Made by a program: the position numbers and the translations under genes
Shown here: in pieces, positions 35,044-44,458 of the stretch
Layout of the letters: the number at the start of each line of letters is the position of its first letter
How positions within the stretch are numbered: the first letter of the stretch is position 1
NCBI GenBank assembly: GCA_035503615.1
Contig: DATJTI010000063.1
Span: 1-64,000, forward strand
Direction of reading: 5' to 3'
Origin: AP-15 sp035503615
GTDB taxonomy: Bacteria; Pseudomonadota; Alphaproteobacteria; ATCC43930; CGMCC-115725
Length of the DNA stretch: 64,000 nt
The notes under the pieces: model-generated
Told to the model about the DNA's origin: nothing
Databases searched by the model: none
Seen by the model: the letters and a program-made list of their open reading frames with translations, nothing else

Positions 35044-35669
35044 CAGCGCGCTCCCATCAGATAGACCACCGTGATCACCCCGATCCAGATGATGTCGAGC
35101 GCGTGCCAGAACAGGCTGAAGCACAACAGGCGGCGCAGCACGTGTGGCCGCAGACCTTTGACGACGACCTGCGCCACCATGTAGACGAGCCAGACGAGCC
35201 CGCTCGTCACATGGGCGCCATGCATGCCCACCAGCGCGAAAAACGCCGACAGGAAGGCGCTGCGCTGCGGTCCGGCACCGGTCCTGACCATCCCGATGAA
35301 TTCGGTGATCTCGACAAACAGAAACGCCGCACCGAGCACGAAGGTGAAGGCGGAGAACAACAGGAAGCGCGCCCGCTGCCGCCGCTCGGCGGACATTGCC
35401 CCGAGCCCGCAAGTGTAGCTCGAGACCAACAGGCACATGGTCTCGATGAACACATGATGCAGGTTGAACACGTCGCTGCCGGTCGGTCCGCCGGCGGTAC
35501 GGCCCGACAGCACGGCATAGGCCGCGAATAGGCCGGAAAACATCGTGATGTCGCTGAGGATGAAGATCCAGAACCCGTAGGCGACAACGGTCCGTGTCGG
35601 GGCCGGTCCGCCGCCGCCCCGCCCGCTGACGCGATCGGCAGAGACCGCGTCGATCGTTTCGATCGTCAT
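35043..35669 (-). CDS. cyoC: Cytochrome bo3 ubiquinol oxidase subunit III
   Basis: This 208-residue protein has five membrane segments and the CyoC hallmarks GFWIFILSDITMFSGLFAAY, LHHVFIETMCLLVSS, MHGAHVTSGLVWLVYM and HALDIIWIGVITVVYLMG. It stabilises the catalytic subunit in the inner membrane. The ATG overlaps the cyoB stop by four bases and its own stop overlaps cyoD, so translation is coupled. Confidence 0.96.
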   Translation of the reverse strand: MTIETIDAVSADRVSGRGGGGPAPTRTVVAYGFWIFILSDITMFSGLFAAYAVLSGRTAGGPTGSDVFNLHHVFIETMCLLVSSYTCGLGAMSAERRQRARFLLFSAFTFVLGAAFLFVEITEFIGMVRTGAGPQRSAFLSAFFALVGMHGAHVTSGLVWLVYMVAQVVVKGLRPHVLRRLLCFSLFWHALDIIWIGVITVVYLMGAR

Positions 35670-37636
35670 GCGGTGCGCCCGAGGCCGAACCGGATCCGCT
35701 CCATCCGCGCCACCTCGCCAGGCGGGATTTCACGCTCGCGGTCCTCGCTCCAGCCGAACACCATGACCGTGACGGCGATCGCGAGAAGGCCGAGGATCGT
35801 GGCCCACCAGATATGCCAGATCAGCGCGAAGCCGGTGATCACCGCAAAGAAGGCGATGATAAAGCCGATCGGACAGTTGCGCGGCATCTCGATGGCTTCA
35901 TAAGCCGGTTCGACCATGCTCCGTCCCCGCCGCTTGATCTCCCAGAAGGCATCGATCGTGCTGATCCGCGGCATGACGGCGAAGTTGTAGGCCGGCGGCG
36001 GTGATGCGGTCGACCATTCGAGGGTCCGGCCATTCCACGGATCACCGGTCAGGTCGCGGCGGCTCGTGCGCGTGCGGATGCTGACATAGAGCTGCACCGC
36101 CTGGCACAGGATGCCGAGAAAAATGACGATGGCGCCCGCTTCGGCCACCAGCAGCAGCGGCCGCCAGCTCGGGTCGGCGATGTGCTGGAGGCGCCGGGTC
36201 ATGCCCATCAGGCCGAGGGCGTAGAGCGGCATAAAGGCGAGATAAAAGCCGATGAGCCAGCACCAGAAGCTGGCCTTGCCCCACCACTCGTCGAGGGTGA
36301 AGCCGAATGCCTTGGGGAACCAGTAATTATAGCCGGCAAACACCCCGAAAATTACGCCGCCGATGATGACATTATGAAAATGTGCGACCAGGAACACGCT
36401 GTTGTGCAGCACGAAATCGATTGGCGGTACCGCCAGCAGAACCCCGGTCATGCCACCGAGGACAAAGGTGACCATAAAGCCGATCGCGAACAGGACCGGG
36501 GTGCGGTACACGACCCGCCCGCCATAGAGGGTGAATAGCCAGTTGAAGACTTTGACCCCGGTCGGCACCGCGATGATCATCGACATGATGCCGAAAAAGG
36601 CGTTGACGTTGGCGCTTGCCCCCATTGTAAAGAAATGATGCAGCCAAACCATAAACGAGATCACGCAGATTACCAACAGGGCGTAAACCATCGACCGGTA
36701 GGCGAACAGAGACTTACCGGAAAACGTCGCAATCACTTCGGAAAATACGCCGAATGCCGGCAGGATCAGGATATAGACTTCCGGGTGTCCCCAGGCCCAA
36801 AACAGGTTGACGTACATCATCATGTTGCCGCCGGCTGCGTTGGTGAAAAAATGCATGCCGAGGTAACGATCGAGCAGCAGCATCGCAAAGGTCGCGGTCA
36901 GAATCGGAAAAGCGACGACGATCAGGATGCTCGAGGTCAGCGCGCTCCAGCAGAATACCGGCATGCGGAAATAGGTCATTCCCGGGGCGCGCAATTTGAG
37001 GATCGTTGTGACCATGTTGATGCCGGCGAACAGGCTGCCGATCCCCGAAATCTGCAACAACCACAAATAGTAGTCGACGCCAACACCGGGCGAATAGGTG
37101 AGTTCGCTGAGCGGCGGATAGGCGGTCCAGCCGGTGCGCGCAAAGCTGCCGATGACAAGCGACACGTTGATCAACAGCGCACCCGACGCGGTCAACCAGA
37201 AGGCCACCGAATTGAGCACGGGGAAGGCGACGTCGCGCACGCCCAATTGCAGCGGCACGACAAAGTTCATCAATCCGATCAGGAACGGCATCGCCACGAA
37301 AAAGATCATGATCGTGCCGTGCGAGGAGAAGATCTGGTCGTAGTGATCGGGCGGCAGGTAACCCTGGGCGCCACCGATCGCGATGGCCTGCTGCGAGCGC
37401 ATCATGATCGCATCGGAAAAGCCGCGCAGCAGCATGATCAGGGCCAGGATCACATACATCACCCCGATGCGCTTGTGATCGACGCTGGTCAGCCACTCGC
37501 GCCACAGATAGGGCCACCACCCGTTTTTGGTGATGATGCCGAACACCACCAGAATGAAGATGCCGACAACCCCCATCGCGTAGAGCGGCAGCGGCTGGTA
37601 GAACGGGATCGCCGACCAGGTCAGCCTGCCCAGCAT
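35666..37636 (-). CDS. cyoB: Cytochrome bo3 ubiquinol oxidase subunit I (haem-copper catalytic subunit)
   Basis: This 656-residue protein has about 14-15 membrane segments. The haem-copper site residues are visible in WAWGHPEVYILILPAFGV (CuB His cross-linked to Tyr) and WLHHFFTMGA (two CuB His), with haem ligands in VAHFHNVIIGG. It reduces O2 to water with ubiquinol and pumps protons. The start MLGRLTWSAIPFYQPLPLYA matches CyoB; the frame extends into cyoA without homology. It begins 2 bases after the cyoA stop. Confidence 0.97.
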   Translation of the reverse strand: MLGRLTWSAIPFYQPLPLYAMGVVGIFILVVFGIITKNGWWPYLWREWLTSVDHKRIGVMYVILALIMLLRGFSDAIMMRSQQAIAIGGAQGYLPPDHYDQIFSSHGTIMIFFVAMPFLIGLMNFVVPLQLGVRDVAFPVLNSVAFWLTASGALLINVSLVIGSFARTGWTAYPPLSELTYSPGVGVDYYLWLLQISGIGSLFAGINMVTTILKLRAPGMTYFRMPVFCWSALTSSILIVVAFPILTATFAMLLLDRYLGMHFFTNAAGGNMMMYVNLFWAWGHPEVYILILPAFGVFSEVIATFSGKSLFAYRSMVYALLVICVISFMVWLHHFFTMGASANVNAFFGIMSMIIAVPTGVKVFNWLFTLYGGRVVYRTPVLFAIGFMVTFVLGGMTGVLLAVPPIDFVLHNSVFLVAHFHNVIIGGVIFGVFAGYNYWFPKAFGFTLDEWWGKASFWCWLIGFYLAFMPLYALGLMGMTRRLQHIADPSWRPLLLVAEAGAIVIFLGILCQAVQLYVSIRTRTSRRDLTGDPWNGRTLEWSTASPPPAYNFAVMPRISTIDAFWEIKRRGRSMVEPAYEAIEMPRNCPIGFIIAFFAVITGFALIWHIWWATILGLLAIAVTVMVFGWSEDREREIPPGEVARMERIRFGLGRTA

Positions 37637-37637
37637 G

Positions 37638-38675
37638 TCAGCCTCCTGCCTGGTGCGCCGGCTGAACTGACGCCGCGCCGGCATGCGCCTTTTCGGGATC
37701 GAGTGCGGTCTGGTCGACGATGCGCTCGAACAGCCTGGGAGCAACCGCGCGATAGGTCCGCGGCGGCACGGCTTGGCTCGGCTTCGCCAGTGCGGCATAG
37801 CCGCCAAGATCGAGTGCCGCGCCCGAGCCGCGCACCTTCGCCACCCAGCCGGCGAATTTGTCGGGCGACACCGCCGTGACGACAAACCGCATGTCGGAAA
37901 AGCCGTTGCCGCTGAAATTGGCGGAGATGCCCGGATACTCGCCGGGTTTGTCCGCCAGCAGGCTGAGATGCGTGGTCATCCCGGGCATCGTGTAGATCTG
38001 GCTGCCGAGCTCCGGCACGAAGAACGAGTTCATGACGGTCGCCGAAGTCAGCGCGAACCGCACCGGCGTGCGTGCCGGTATGACCAGCTGATTGACCGTG
38101 GCGATCCCCTGATCGGGATAGATGAACAGCCACTTCCAATCGAGCGAGGCGACCTCGACGTCGAGCGGCTTGACATTCGCCGCGATCGGCGCGCGCGGAT
38201 CGAGCTGGTGCGCGCCGATCCAGTTGACCCCGCCCAGCAGGATCACGATCATCGCCGGAATCGACCAGATGGCAAAGTCGATGCGCCCCTCATAGGACAC
38301 GTCCTGGCGCCGCTTGGCGCGGGCGTTGGATGATCTGAACCACCAGGCGAACGCCAATGTCGCCAGGATCACCGGGACCACGACGACCAGCATGATCGCC
38401 GTGGCATTGAGCAGCAGAAGGAACTCCGCGGCGCCAATCGGCCCTTGCGGGTCGATGACCCCGGTGCGCTGGCAGGCGGCGAGCAGCAGCACGACACCGA
38501 CGACCCCCCAGCGCGCCAGATCCCAGCGCGCCACATCCCAGCGTGCCAGGTGCCGGCGTGCCAGGGCCGGACGCGCTACGACCGGGCGCGCTACGGCCAG
38601 GCGGCGCGGTCCGGGCCGCGCGCGGGAGAGCAGGCGGCGTGGCGCGTCGAAGGCCGCGTGACGCCAGTCCTGCAT
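37638..38675 (-). CDS. cyoA: Cytochrome bo3 ubiquinol oxidase subunit II, with repeat-expanded signal peptide
   Basis: This 345-residue lipoprotein subunit has the lipobox LLLAAC followed by two membrane segments (LLLLNATAIMLVVVVPVILA and AIWSIPAMIVILLGGVNWIG). A cupredoxin-type domain without CuA ligands follows, with SLDWKWLFIYPDQGIATVNQ and MPGMTTHLSLLADKPGEYPG, as in CyoA. The start at 38675 follows GGAGGGCTTA. The N-region before the hydrophobic core is about 60 residues and Arg-rich, containing repeated ARWDL/ARPAL units coded by six 15-bp repeats, far longer than usual. Confidence 0.95.
   Translation of the reverse strand: MQDWRHAAFDAPRRLLSRARPGPRRLAVARPVVARPALARRHLARWDVARWDLARWGVVGVVLLLAACQRTGVIDPQGPIGAAEFLLLLNATAIMLVVVVPVILATLAFAWWFRSSNARAKRRQDVSYEGRIDFAIWSIPAMIVILLGGVNWIGAHQLDPRAPIAANVKPLDVEVASLDWKWLFIYPDQGIATVNQLVIPARTPVRFALTSATVMNSFFVPELGSQIYTMPGMTTHLSLLADKPGEYPGISANFSGNGFSDMRFVVTAVSPDKFAGWVAKVRGSGAALDLGGYAALAKPSQAVPPRTYRAVAPRLFERIVDQTALDPEKAHAGAASVQPAHQAGG
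38518..38607 (-). repeat. Six tandem 15-bp units in the cyoA signal peptide
   Basis: Units start at 38518, 38533, 38548, 38563, 38578 and 38593 (first unit AGATCCCAGCGCGCC on the plus strand). They diverge gradually along the array and encode ARxxx pentapeptides on the minus strand. Confidence 0.9.
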
Positions 38676-39040
38676 TAAGCCCTCCGGTATCGAAAACGGC
38701 ACGAAAAGCCCCCCTGCCGTGCCAATAGCTTAGCCGAGCTTACCCAGATTCCTCCCGTCGCGATATCAGCATCGAACCTTCGCAGACGCGAGCGCAATGG
38801 TAAACAACGATAAATCGCATGCCGCGCGGGCGGAAGGCGGCGAGGCGACAATCCGGCCACCGGCGCACCGGTCGTCGTCAGGCCAGCTGATCGAGCGCCG
38901 TCCGGTAGATTTTCGCTGCGCCGGCCGTCGGTGCTCCCGGTCACAAGGCGTTGCGCTGCCGTCCCCGACGGCGTTTCGCCGCACAATGGATAGCGCCAAG
39001 GGGGGACCAGCACCAAACGGCGATCAGCGCCAAGCGGCGA
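38676..39040. other. cyoA upstream region, no gene seen
   Basis: These 365 bases separate the cysQ stop from the cyoA start and should carry the cyo promoter. An inverted repeat ACGGCA-N13-TGCCGT (38696-38720) lies about 20 bases upstream of the cyoA ATG and could be an operator or leader hairpin. No gene was recognised. Confidence 0.45.
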
Positions 39041-39811
39041 TCAGCGGCGGCCCCAGGCGATAAAGCCGTCATTCCGGAACCCGGGCTTGCCATAGGCGAG
39101 CGGCGCGCCGGCAAAGGTTTCGACGCGGCCGCCGGTGGCTTCGAGAATGGCCTGCCCGGCCGCGGTATCCCATTCCATCGTCGTGCCAAAGCGCGGGTAG
39201 AGATCGGCTTCGCCGGCGGCGATCAGCCCGAATTTGAGCGCACTGCCGCAGCTGCGCCGCCCCAGCACCGGATAATCCTGCAGAAATTCGCCGAGCCGCC
39301 GGCTGTTCTCGTGCGAACGGCTGTGCACGACAACGAGGCCATCGGCGGCCGCAGCGCGCGCCTGGATCGGCGCGGCGATGCCGCCGGCGCGCTGGCGGGT
39401 CGCGGTCCCCGGCCCGTGCGCGGCATAGGTCAGCCCAACCGCCGGGCCGTGCAGCACGCCGAGCACCGGCCTGCCATCCTCGACGAGCCCGATGCACACC
39501 GCGAACTCGCCGTTCCTGGCGATGAATTCGCGGGTGCCGTCGAGCGGATCCACTGCCCAGAAGCGGGCGGCAGCGGGCGGCAACCCCTCGGCCTCGACCA
39601 ACTCCTCGGCGACGATCGGGATCTCGGGAAAGGCGCTGCCGAGCATGTCGATGATGACCCGTTCGGCGGCAAGGTCCGCCTCGGTCACCGGCGTCTTGTC
39701 GGCCTTCTGGCGGACATCGAATTCCTGCGCATAGACGCGCATGATCGCCTCGCCGGCGGCGAGCGCCGCCTGCCGCGCGACTTCGAGGAGGGTTTCGCGC
39801 GACCGGTTCAT
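39041..39811 (-). CDS. cysQ: 3-prime(2-prime),5-prime-bisphosphate nucleotidase CysQ
   Basis: This 256-residue inositol-monophosphatase-fold enzyme has metal-site motifs DKTPVTEADLAAE, EELVEAE, WAVDPLDGTREFI and MEWDTAAGQAIL; GTREFI with NGEFAVCIGL is the CysQ type. It removes phosphate from PAP/PAPS, recycling the by-product of sulfate assimilation. An IMPase/HisN-type activity is the less likely alternative. The ATG overlaps the stop of the upstream CoxL-type gene in ATGA, so the two are translationally coupled. Confidence 0.88.
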   Translation of the reverse strand: MNRSRETLLEVARQAALAAGEAIMRVYAQEFDVRQKADKTPVTEADLAAERVIIDMLGSAFPEIPIVAEELVEAEGLPPAAARFWAVDPLDGTREFIARNGEFAVCIGLVEDGRPVLGVLHGPAVGLTYAAHGPGTATRQRAGGIAAPIQARAAAADGLVVVHSRSHENSRRLGEFLQDYPVLGRRSCGSALKFGLIAAGEADLYPRFGTTMEWDTAAGQAILEATGGRVETFAGAPLAYGKPGFRNDGFIAWGRR

Positions 39812-42162
39812 GCCGCCTCCTGCTGTTCGGCGGCGCGGATCGTCCGCCACAGCCGCTCCGGTGTCGCCGGCATGTCGATATGCTCGATGCCGAGCGGGGC
39901 GAGCGCGTCGCAGATCGCGTTGACGAGAGCCGGCGGCGACCCGATCGCACCGGCCTCGCCCGCCCCCTTGATGCCGAGCGGGTTGGTGCGGCACGGCACA
40001 ATGTTGTAGGCGAACTCGATCCCCGGCAAATCCTCAGCACGCGGCAGGCAGTAATCGGTCAGCGAGCCGGTGACCAACTGCCCCTCGGCATCGTAGACGC
40101 AGCGCTCGAGCATCGCCTGTCCCACCCCCTGCGCAACACCGCCCTGCACCTGGCCTTGCAGCAGCAGCGGGTTGATCACCGTGCCGAAATCATCGACCAC
40201 CAGATAGCGCGCGATCTCGACCCGCCCGGTCGACGGATCGATCTCGACCTCGCAGACATGGCAGCCATTGGGGAAGGTCGGCGCCGGCGGGGTGAAATGG
40301 CCGCTTTCTGCGAAGCCCGGCTCGAGCCCGGCCGGCAATTGCGCCGGGTCGAACGCGGCGCGCACCACCGCGGCGAGACCCAGCATGCGGTCGGTGCCGG
40401 CAATGCGAAAGACGCCGTCGGCGAAATCGACATCGGCTTCGGCCGCCTCCAGCAGATGTGCGGCGATCCGCCGTCCTTTGGCGACCAGCTTCCGCGCCGC
40501 GGCATCGACCGAGGCGCCGCCGACCGGCAGCGACCGCGACCCGCCGGTGCCGCGGCCAAAGCCGATCGCCGCGGTGTCGCCCTGGACGACGCGAATCCTG
40601 TCGAGCGGCAGTCCCAACCGCTCGGCAGCGAGCTGCGCATAGGCGGTGTGATGCCCCTGGCCCGAGGATTGGGTGCCGAGCAGCATCGTCAGCGTGCCGC
40701 TCGGATCGAAGCGCAGTTCGGCGAACTCGTCAGGCGGGAACCCCGACTGCTCGATATAGACGGCATGGCCGAGACCGCGGTACCGGCCGCGCGCCCGCGC
40801 CGCCTGCCGCCGTGCCGCAAGCCCGGCGATATCGGCGGCAGCGAGTGCCTGGTCGAGATTGCGGGCGAAATCGCCGCTGTCATAGTTCGGCCCAAGCGGG
40901 GTCGCATAAGGCATCGCCTGTGCCTGGATCAGATTGCGCCGGCGCAGTTCCTGCGGCGCCACACCAAGCCGGCGGGCGGCGACATCGATCAGCCGTTCGA
41001 GCGCATAGGCCGCCTCCGGCCGCCCGGCGCCGCGATAGGCATCGACCGGCACGGTGTGGGTGAACACTCCCTTGGCCGTGACGTGGATCGCCGGGATCCG
41101 GTAGACGCCGCTATACATCGGGCCGCCCGAAGCGGTCGGGATCTCCGGCGCGAAATTCGACAGATAGGCACCCATATTGGCGAGGATTGTCACCGCAAGC
41201 CCGAGAAACCGCAATTCATCGTCGAGTGCCAGGGTGAGCCGGGTGACGTTGTCGCGGCCCTGGGTGTCGGTGGTGAATGCGTCGGCGCGCTCGGGTGTCC
41301 ATTTGACCGGGCGGCCCAGCCGCTTCGCCGCCCATAGCACGAGGATGTGCTCGGGATAGAGGAAGAGCTTCATGCCAAAGCCGCCGCCGACGTCGCGGGT
41401 GACGACGCGGATGCGGTTTTCCGGAATTTTGAAGACGCTCTCAGCCAGGAGGCCGCGCAGAAAATGCGAGCCCTGGGTCGAGCTCCACAGCGTGTAGGCC
41501 TCCTCGCCCGGGTCGTATTCACCGAGGGCACCGCGCGGCTCCATCGAGTTGACGACGACGCGGTTGTTGACGAGTTCGAGTTCGATCCGGTGGCGCGCCG
41601 CCCGCAGCGCCGCCTCGACCGCGGCGGCGTCGCCGAGCCCCCAGTCGAAGGCGAGATTGCCCGGCGCCTCGTCCCAGACCTGCGGCTCGCCCGGATCGAG
41701 CGCATGGCCGGTCTCGACCGCCGCCGGCAGGATCTCGTAATCGATCTCGACCAGTTCGGCCGCATCGCGCGCTGCGGCGAGGGTTTCCGCCACCACCAGC
41801 GCCACCGTATCGCCGACATGGCGCACCCGGTCGCGCGCCAGCGCCGGGTGCGGCGGCAATGGTGCCGGCGACCCGTCGCGATTGGTCAGTGCGCTGACGC
41901 AAGGCACCGGGCCGATCCCGTCCGCGGCGAGGTCGGCGCCGGTCAATACCGCGACAACTCCCGGAGCCGCTGCCGCCGCGGCGGTATCGAGCGCGCGGAT
42001 GCGGGCGTGGGCGTGCGGCGAGCGCAGCATGAACGCGTGCGCCTGGCGCGGGCGTGCCAGATCATCGACATAGCTGCCATGCCCGGTCAGAAAGCGCCGG
42101 TCTTCGACCCGGCGGACCGGCTGGCCGATGCCGTACTGGTTCCCGATACCGTGCTGATTCAT
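39808..42162 (-). CDS. Lone xanthine dehydrogenase-family molybdopterin-binding (CoxL-type) subunit
   Basis: This 784-residue large molybdenum-hydroxylase subunit starts GQPVRRVEDRRFLTGHGSYV. Key segments are the cofactor-site DVGGGFGMK, the active-site loop AYRGAGRPEAAYALE, QSSGQGHHTAYAQL and the catalytic Glu in KGAGEAGAIG. The loop is not the AYRCSFR of true CO dehydrogenase, so an aldehyde or N-heterocycle hydroxylase is more likely. No FeS or FAD subunit is adjacent, which is unusual. The N-terminal HGIGNQYGIGQ is a two-unit 18-bp repeat (42124-42159). The ATG at 42162 is family-typical. Downstream, cysQ overlaps. Confidence 0.9.
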   Translation of the reverse strand: MNQHGIGNQYGIGQPVRRVEDRRFLTGHGSYVDDLARPRQAHAFMLRSPHAHARIRALDTAAAAAAPGVVAVLTGADLAADGIGPVPCVSALTNRDGSPAPLPPHPALARDRVRHVGDTVALVVAETLAAARDAAELVEIDYEILPAAVETGHALDPGEPQVWDEAPGNLAFDWGLGDAAAVEAALRAARHRIELELVNNRVVVNSMEPRGALGEYDPGEEAYTLWSSTQGSHFLRGLLAESVFKIPENRIRVVTRDVGGGFGMKLFLYPEHILVLWAAKRLGRPVKWTPERADAFTTDTQGRDNVTRLTLALDDELRFLGLAVTILANMGAYLSNFAPEIPTASGGPMYSGVYRIPAIHVTAKGVFTHTVPVDAYRGAGRPEAAYALERLIDVAARRLGVAPQELRRRNLIQAQAMPYATPLGPNYDSGDFARNLDQALAAADIAGLAARRQAARARGRYRGLGHAVYIEQSGFPPDEFAELRFDPSGTLTMLLGTQSSGQGHHTAYAQLAAERLGLPLDRIRVVQGDTAAIGFGRGTGGSRSLPVGGASVDAAARKLVAKGRRIAAHLLEAAEADVDFADGVFRIAGTDRMLGLAAVVRAAFDPAQLPAGLEPGFAESGHFTPPAPTFPNGCHVCEVEIDPSTGRVEIARYLVVDDFGTVINPLLLQGQVQGGVAQGVGQAMLERCVYDAEGQLVTGSLTDYCLPRAEDLPGIEFAYNIVPCRTNPLGIKGAGEAGAIGSPPALVNAICDALAPLGIEHIDMPATPERLWRTIRAAEQQEAA
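42124..42159 (-). repeat. Two tandem 18-bp units at the start of the CoxL-type gene
   Basis: GCCGATGCCGTACTGGTT and CCCGATACCGTGCTGATT (plus strand) are adjacent, in frame, and encode the duplicated N-terminal QYGIG/QHGIG units. Confidence 0.75.
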
Positions 42163-42367
42163 CGCCTGCGACCCTCCGCTACCGCATATCGGACCCGCCC
42201 CTGGGTTTTGCCATAGCCCGGTCACGCTTTCCCGCACGCACGGCCGGGGTAGGTGCCGCTCTCTTGGTGCGCCAGAGCCGGCGAAGCGCCGGCCGCCCGG
42301 GTGCCTGGATTAACCGGACCTTTACCGCCCAGCCGCAAAGCTCGGGCGACCGGCGGAGCGTGGATCC

Positions 42368-44458
42368 ATGCGCGGCGAAGCTGACGGCTGGCGGCGAATC
42401 TTTGGCGATCGGCGAATCCTTCGCGATCAGCGGGGCGCGATCAGCGTCTTGACCGCGTTCGTCATCGTCGCCGTCATCGGCATGTCGGCGCTGGCCCTCG
42501 AATACGGCCACGCGCTGTTGCAAAAGACCGAGAACCAGCGGGTGGCTGACCTCGCCGCCTACGCCGGGGCGCTGGTCTATGGCTCGACCGGCTCGACCAG
42601 CAGCGCCGAGGGTGCAGCCAGCAATGTCGCCGCACTCAACGGCTTTTCGAGCGGCGTCAGCCCGTCCGTCGTCGCCTCGCCGGTGGCAGGCGACACCAAC
42701 AGCGATGTCAAGGTCACGGTGACCAGCGATGTTCCGCTGCTCCTGGCGCGGGTGTTGACCAGCAGCGCGAGCCTGCCGGTCAGCGCCACGGCTTACGCCG
42801 AGGTCAAAACCGACGCCCCCGGCTGCATCATTGCGCTGAGCGGCAGCGGCTCCGGTGTCTCGCTGAGCGGCGGCGCAACCGTTTCGGCGGATGGCTGCGC
42901 TGTCGCCTCCAACAGCACCGTGACCACCCACGCCTGCTCCAACACAATCACGACGCCGACCCTCGACTACGATTCTGGCACACCGCCGACCTGCGCTCTC
43001 GTCGCGCCAGCGGGGAAGTCAGCGGTGCAGACAAACAGGACAACAACCGCAAACCCGTTGGCTGGCAGCAGCGCAGTTTCAACCGCTGCCGCGCGCTTTA
43101 ATTCACCATTCCCGCCGACCGCGGCGCCGACCGGGCCCACCGTGAGCTCTACCGGCGGCACGGTCACTTACAATTCCAGCAGCAAATCCGGGACCTTGCC
43201 AAGCGCCTGCAGCACAAGCTCGACAAAAAGCCCGTGGACCGTCACCTGCACCGGTACGAGCGCCACCCAGCTTGGCAATATTACGGTCGGCGGCGGCGTC
43301 ACATTCACGATGAATCTCTCGGGTACCGGGCCGTTCACCCTCGGGACCATAACGGTTGGCGGCGGCTCATCCTTCACGCTTAACAATTCGACCGCCGGCG
43401 GCACCTATAATTTTGCCGGAACGGTCAGCACCGGCTCTGGTTCAGACGGCCTTACCTTCAGTCTCGGGAGCAACAGCACCTACAGCATGGCGGCAGGCGT
43501 GACCGCGCAAGGCAGCGCGCCGATCACATTCACCAACGGCACGTTCAACATCGGCACGACCACCTGCAGCGGCGCACCGAGCCCCGGCACCGGGTACAGC
43601 ATCTGCGTCAGCGGCAGCGGCCGCATCACATTCGCGGGTCCCAGCACCTTCAACCTCGCCGGAGGGATCTATCAGGATGCGAGCGGCATGCCGTCGACGC
43701 CGGCCCTGAGTCTCGGCTACGGGACGACAACCAACAGTTTCAATATCGGCCAATCCACCACCACCGACTACTCGCTCTATGAAGCCAATGGTGCAACATT
43801 GTTCGGCGACGCCACCGGCAGCGGCGATCTGTTCGAGATGGCCGGTAATGTGACCACGACGGGCGGCACTTGTGTGGCGATCAGCGCCGCGGCCGAGCAC
43901 GATATTGATGGCTATATTGCCGGCGCTGGCGGTCTCTATCTTGGATCGGGAATTTACACGGTCAACGGCTATGTCGCGCTCGGCAACAGTTCGGGTGGCG
44001 ATGTCAGCAATTGCCCGACGAGCGGGACCACCACCGGGCTAGACGCGGCTGGAGTGACTTTGGTCATCTCCGGCATAAGCACGGTAACCTGCGGCTCGAC
44101 CACCTCTGCCTTCTGCCTTGGCGCCGGTTACAGCGACGTGACCCTGACCGCGCCGTCCTCGGGGTCCACCGCCAGCCTCGCGGTGATCGGTCCGCAATCG
44201 GCGAGCGACACCGGCGCTGCGACGTTCACCAGCGGTGCCACGAATACCCGGATTTCCGGCGCGTTCTATTTTCCTAATGGACAAGTTTACATGAGCGGTG
44301 GCGCAACCCTCCAGGATACCGTCGATTCCGACGCGTGCCTCGAACTGATCGGGACCCAGGTCACTCTTACTGCCGGCAGCGCACTCGGCTCGACCTGCAC
44401 TGGGCTTGGTAGCGGCAGTAGCGGCAATACCGGCGGCACGGTCAGCCTCGTGCAATGA
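42368..44458 (+). CDS. TadG-like pilus-assembly/surface protein with long Gly/Ser/Thr-rich region
   Basis: This 696-residue protein has a TadE/G N-terminus (DQRGAISVLTAFVIVAVIGM then EYGHALLQKTENQRVADLAA), a hydrophobic anchor after a type IV-like leader. About 600 residues rich in Gly, Ser and Thr follow (SGSGSGVSLSGGATVSADGC, GTFNIGTTTCSG, STASLAVIGPQSAS), with paired cysteines, likely forming beta structure outside the membrane. TadG proteins belong to the Flp/Tad pilus or surface-adhesion apparatus. No other tad/cpa genes are here. Its stop overlaps the ATG of the next gene. Lower G+C and low complexity suggest fast evolution. Confidence 0.8.
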   Translation: MRGEADGWRRIFGDRRILRDQRGAISVLTAFVIVAVIGMSALALEYGHALLQKTENQRVADLAAYAGALVYGSTGSTSSAEGAASNVAALNGFSSGVSPSVVASPVAGDTNSDVKVTVTSDVPLLLARVLTSSASLPVSATAYAEVKTDAPGCIIALSGSGSGVSLSGGATVSADGCAVASNSTVTTHACSNTITTPTLDYDSGTPPTCALVAPAGKSAVQTNRTTTANPLAGSSAVSTAAARFNSPFPPTAAPTGPTVSSTGGTVTYNSSSKSGTLPSACSTSSTKSPWTVTCTGTSATQLGNITVGGGVTFTMNLSGTGPFTLGTITVGGGSSFTLNNSTAGGTYNFAGTVSTGSGSDGLTFSLGSNSTYSMAAGVTAQGSAPITFTNGTFNIGTTTCSGAPSPGTGYSICVSGSGRITFAGPSTFNLAGGIYQDASGMPSTPALSLGYGTTTNSFNIGQSTTTDYSLYEANGATLFGDATGSGDLFEMAGNVTTTGGTCVAISAAAEHDIDGYIAGAGGLYLGSGIYTVNGYVALGNSSGGDVSNCPTSGTTTGLDAAGVTLVISGISTVTCGSTTSAFCLGAGYSDVTLTAPSSGSTASLAVIGPQSASDTGAATFTSGATNTRISGAFYFPNGQVYMSGGATLQDTVDSDACLELIGTQVTLTAGSALGSTCTGLGSGSSGNTGGTVSLVQ

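Noticed and set aside
39808..42162. True carbon-monoxide dehydrogenase large subunit
   Set aside because: The active-site loop reads AYRGAGR, not the AYRCSFR signature of form I CO dehydrogenase; the same applies to the second large subunit at 54.5 kb (PFRGVGR).
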